Assembly: GCA_963708905.1 (NCBI GenBank)
Contig: CAVPUV010000052.1
Location: 62,001 to 126,000, forward strand
DNA from: SHZL01 sp963708905
Lineage (GTDB): Bacteria; Pseudomonadota; Gammaproteobacteria; Xanthomonadales; SZUA-36
DNA length: 64,000 nt
Reading direction: 5' to 3'
The notes under the pieces are model-generated. The model had not been told where the DNA came from. It saw only the letters and a list, made by a program, of their open reading frames with translations, and made no database searches. Within the stretch, counting starts at the first letter, position 1; the number at the start of each line of letters is the position of its first letter. The translations under genes and the position numbers were made by a program. Of this stretch, positions 63,807 through 64,000 are shown piece after piece.

Positions 63807-64000
63807 TTAAAGGCCGAGTAAAAAACGGGTCGGATCTTCCAGGCTTTGCTTGACTGCCAACAGGAACTGCACTGCCTCTTTGCCGTCAATGATACGGTGG
63901 TCGTAGCTCAGCGCAAGGTACATCATGGGCCTGGCGACGATTTCGCCATCAATGACGACCGGGCGTTCCTTGATGGCGTGCATACCCAGAATCGCGCTTT
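63807..64000 (-). CDS. sucB: 2-oxoglutarate dehydrogenase E2 (dihydrolipoamide succinyltransferase), C-terminus only
   Basis: The frame enters from the right edge and ends at TAA 63807-63809. It reads MHAIKERPVVIDGEIVARPM, then MMYLALSYDHRIIDGKEAVQ and FLLGL. The DHRxxDG motif is the acyltransferase active site. Similarity of this tail favours succinyltransferase over acetyltransferase, as does the following lpd gene. Only 64 codons are visible. Confidence 0.92.
   Translation of the reverse strand, partial: SAILGMHAIKERPVVIDGEIVARPMMYLALSYDHRIIDGKEAVQFLLAVKQSLEDPTRFLLGL

Overview
The window looks like chromosome of a moderately GC-rich gammaproteobacterium, probably an uncultured aquatic or marine lineage. 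The basis is a GyrA with Tyr122, Ser83 and Asp87 in the Escherichia coli positions, an LpxH, a YheS-type ABC-F ATPase, two large TonB-dependent receptors, a soxDAG-purU operon layout and an RND efflux system. No rRNA, tRNA, CRISPR array, prophage or complete insertion sequence was seen. Most genes serve catabolism of amino acids, branched-chain acids, dicarboxylic acids and pyrimidines.

Layout. 1-4504 (minus): branched-chain 2-oxoacid dehydrogenase E2 (cut by the window edge), E1beta and E1alpha, with a FabH-like ketoacyl synthase upstream. 4603-9047 (minus): a decaying sarcosine oxidase operon. soxD, soxA and soxG are intact, no soxB is visible, and purU and a small NSS-transporter gene survive only as internally deleted remnants. 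9173-14284 (plus): RND adaptor and pump, and an unknown membrane protein. 14308-16330: a hairpin repeat, an exported methyltransferase-like protein and an EamA transporter. 16451-20877 (plus): a Na+-pumping glutaconyl-CoA decarboxylase (gcdA, a 42-residue small subunit, gcdB, biotin carrier) followed by an acyl-CoA dehydrogenase with the residue pattern of a non-decarboxylating glutaryl-CoA dehydrogenase. 20914-22511: two membrane proteins built from three copies of an unrecognised module. 22544-29347: a PrnB-like heme protein, a class V PLP enzyme and an LLM flavin enzyme, then a minus-strand PLP enzyme and NSS transporter divergent from a MarR regulator. 29526-42803: TonB receptor, two exported amidohydrolases, FAD-linked oxidase, PLP dehydratase, aminotransferase, a frameshifted BNR-repeat protein and an MDR oxidoreductase. 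42855-48225: EthD/CDGSH pair, ABC-F, VOC, and a frameshifted dihydropyrimidinase divergent from a fungal-type cytosine deaminase. 48439-52924: second TonB receptor, ferredoxin-NADP reductase and ung. 52932-64000: mainly housekeeping genes (icd, DUF455, lpxH, cyclophilin, gyrA, OsmC, peroxiredoxin, a frameshifted YhdH/AcuI-type reductase, lpd and the end of sucB).

Two candidates stand out as possibly undescribed. One is a roughly 150-bp element of five consecutive hairpins, present in three copies (3269-3411, 14308-14457, 52012-52162). Each copy lies just upstream of a start codon in the same orientation relative to the gene, and one copy has several stems replaced while pairing is kept. The other is the 16.4-32 kb catabolic island, which joins a sodium-motive glutaconyl-CoA decarboxylase to a novel three-module membrane family and a PrnB-like/PLP/LLM gene set. 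In that island a 20-bp palindrome-like motif recurs in the promoter regions of the PLP gene, the MarR gene and the TonB receptor.

Three otherwise normal genes are each broken by a single-base frameshift. Whether these are assembly errors or real lesions cannot be decided from the sequence alone.
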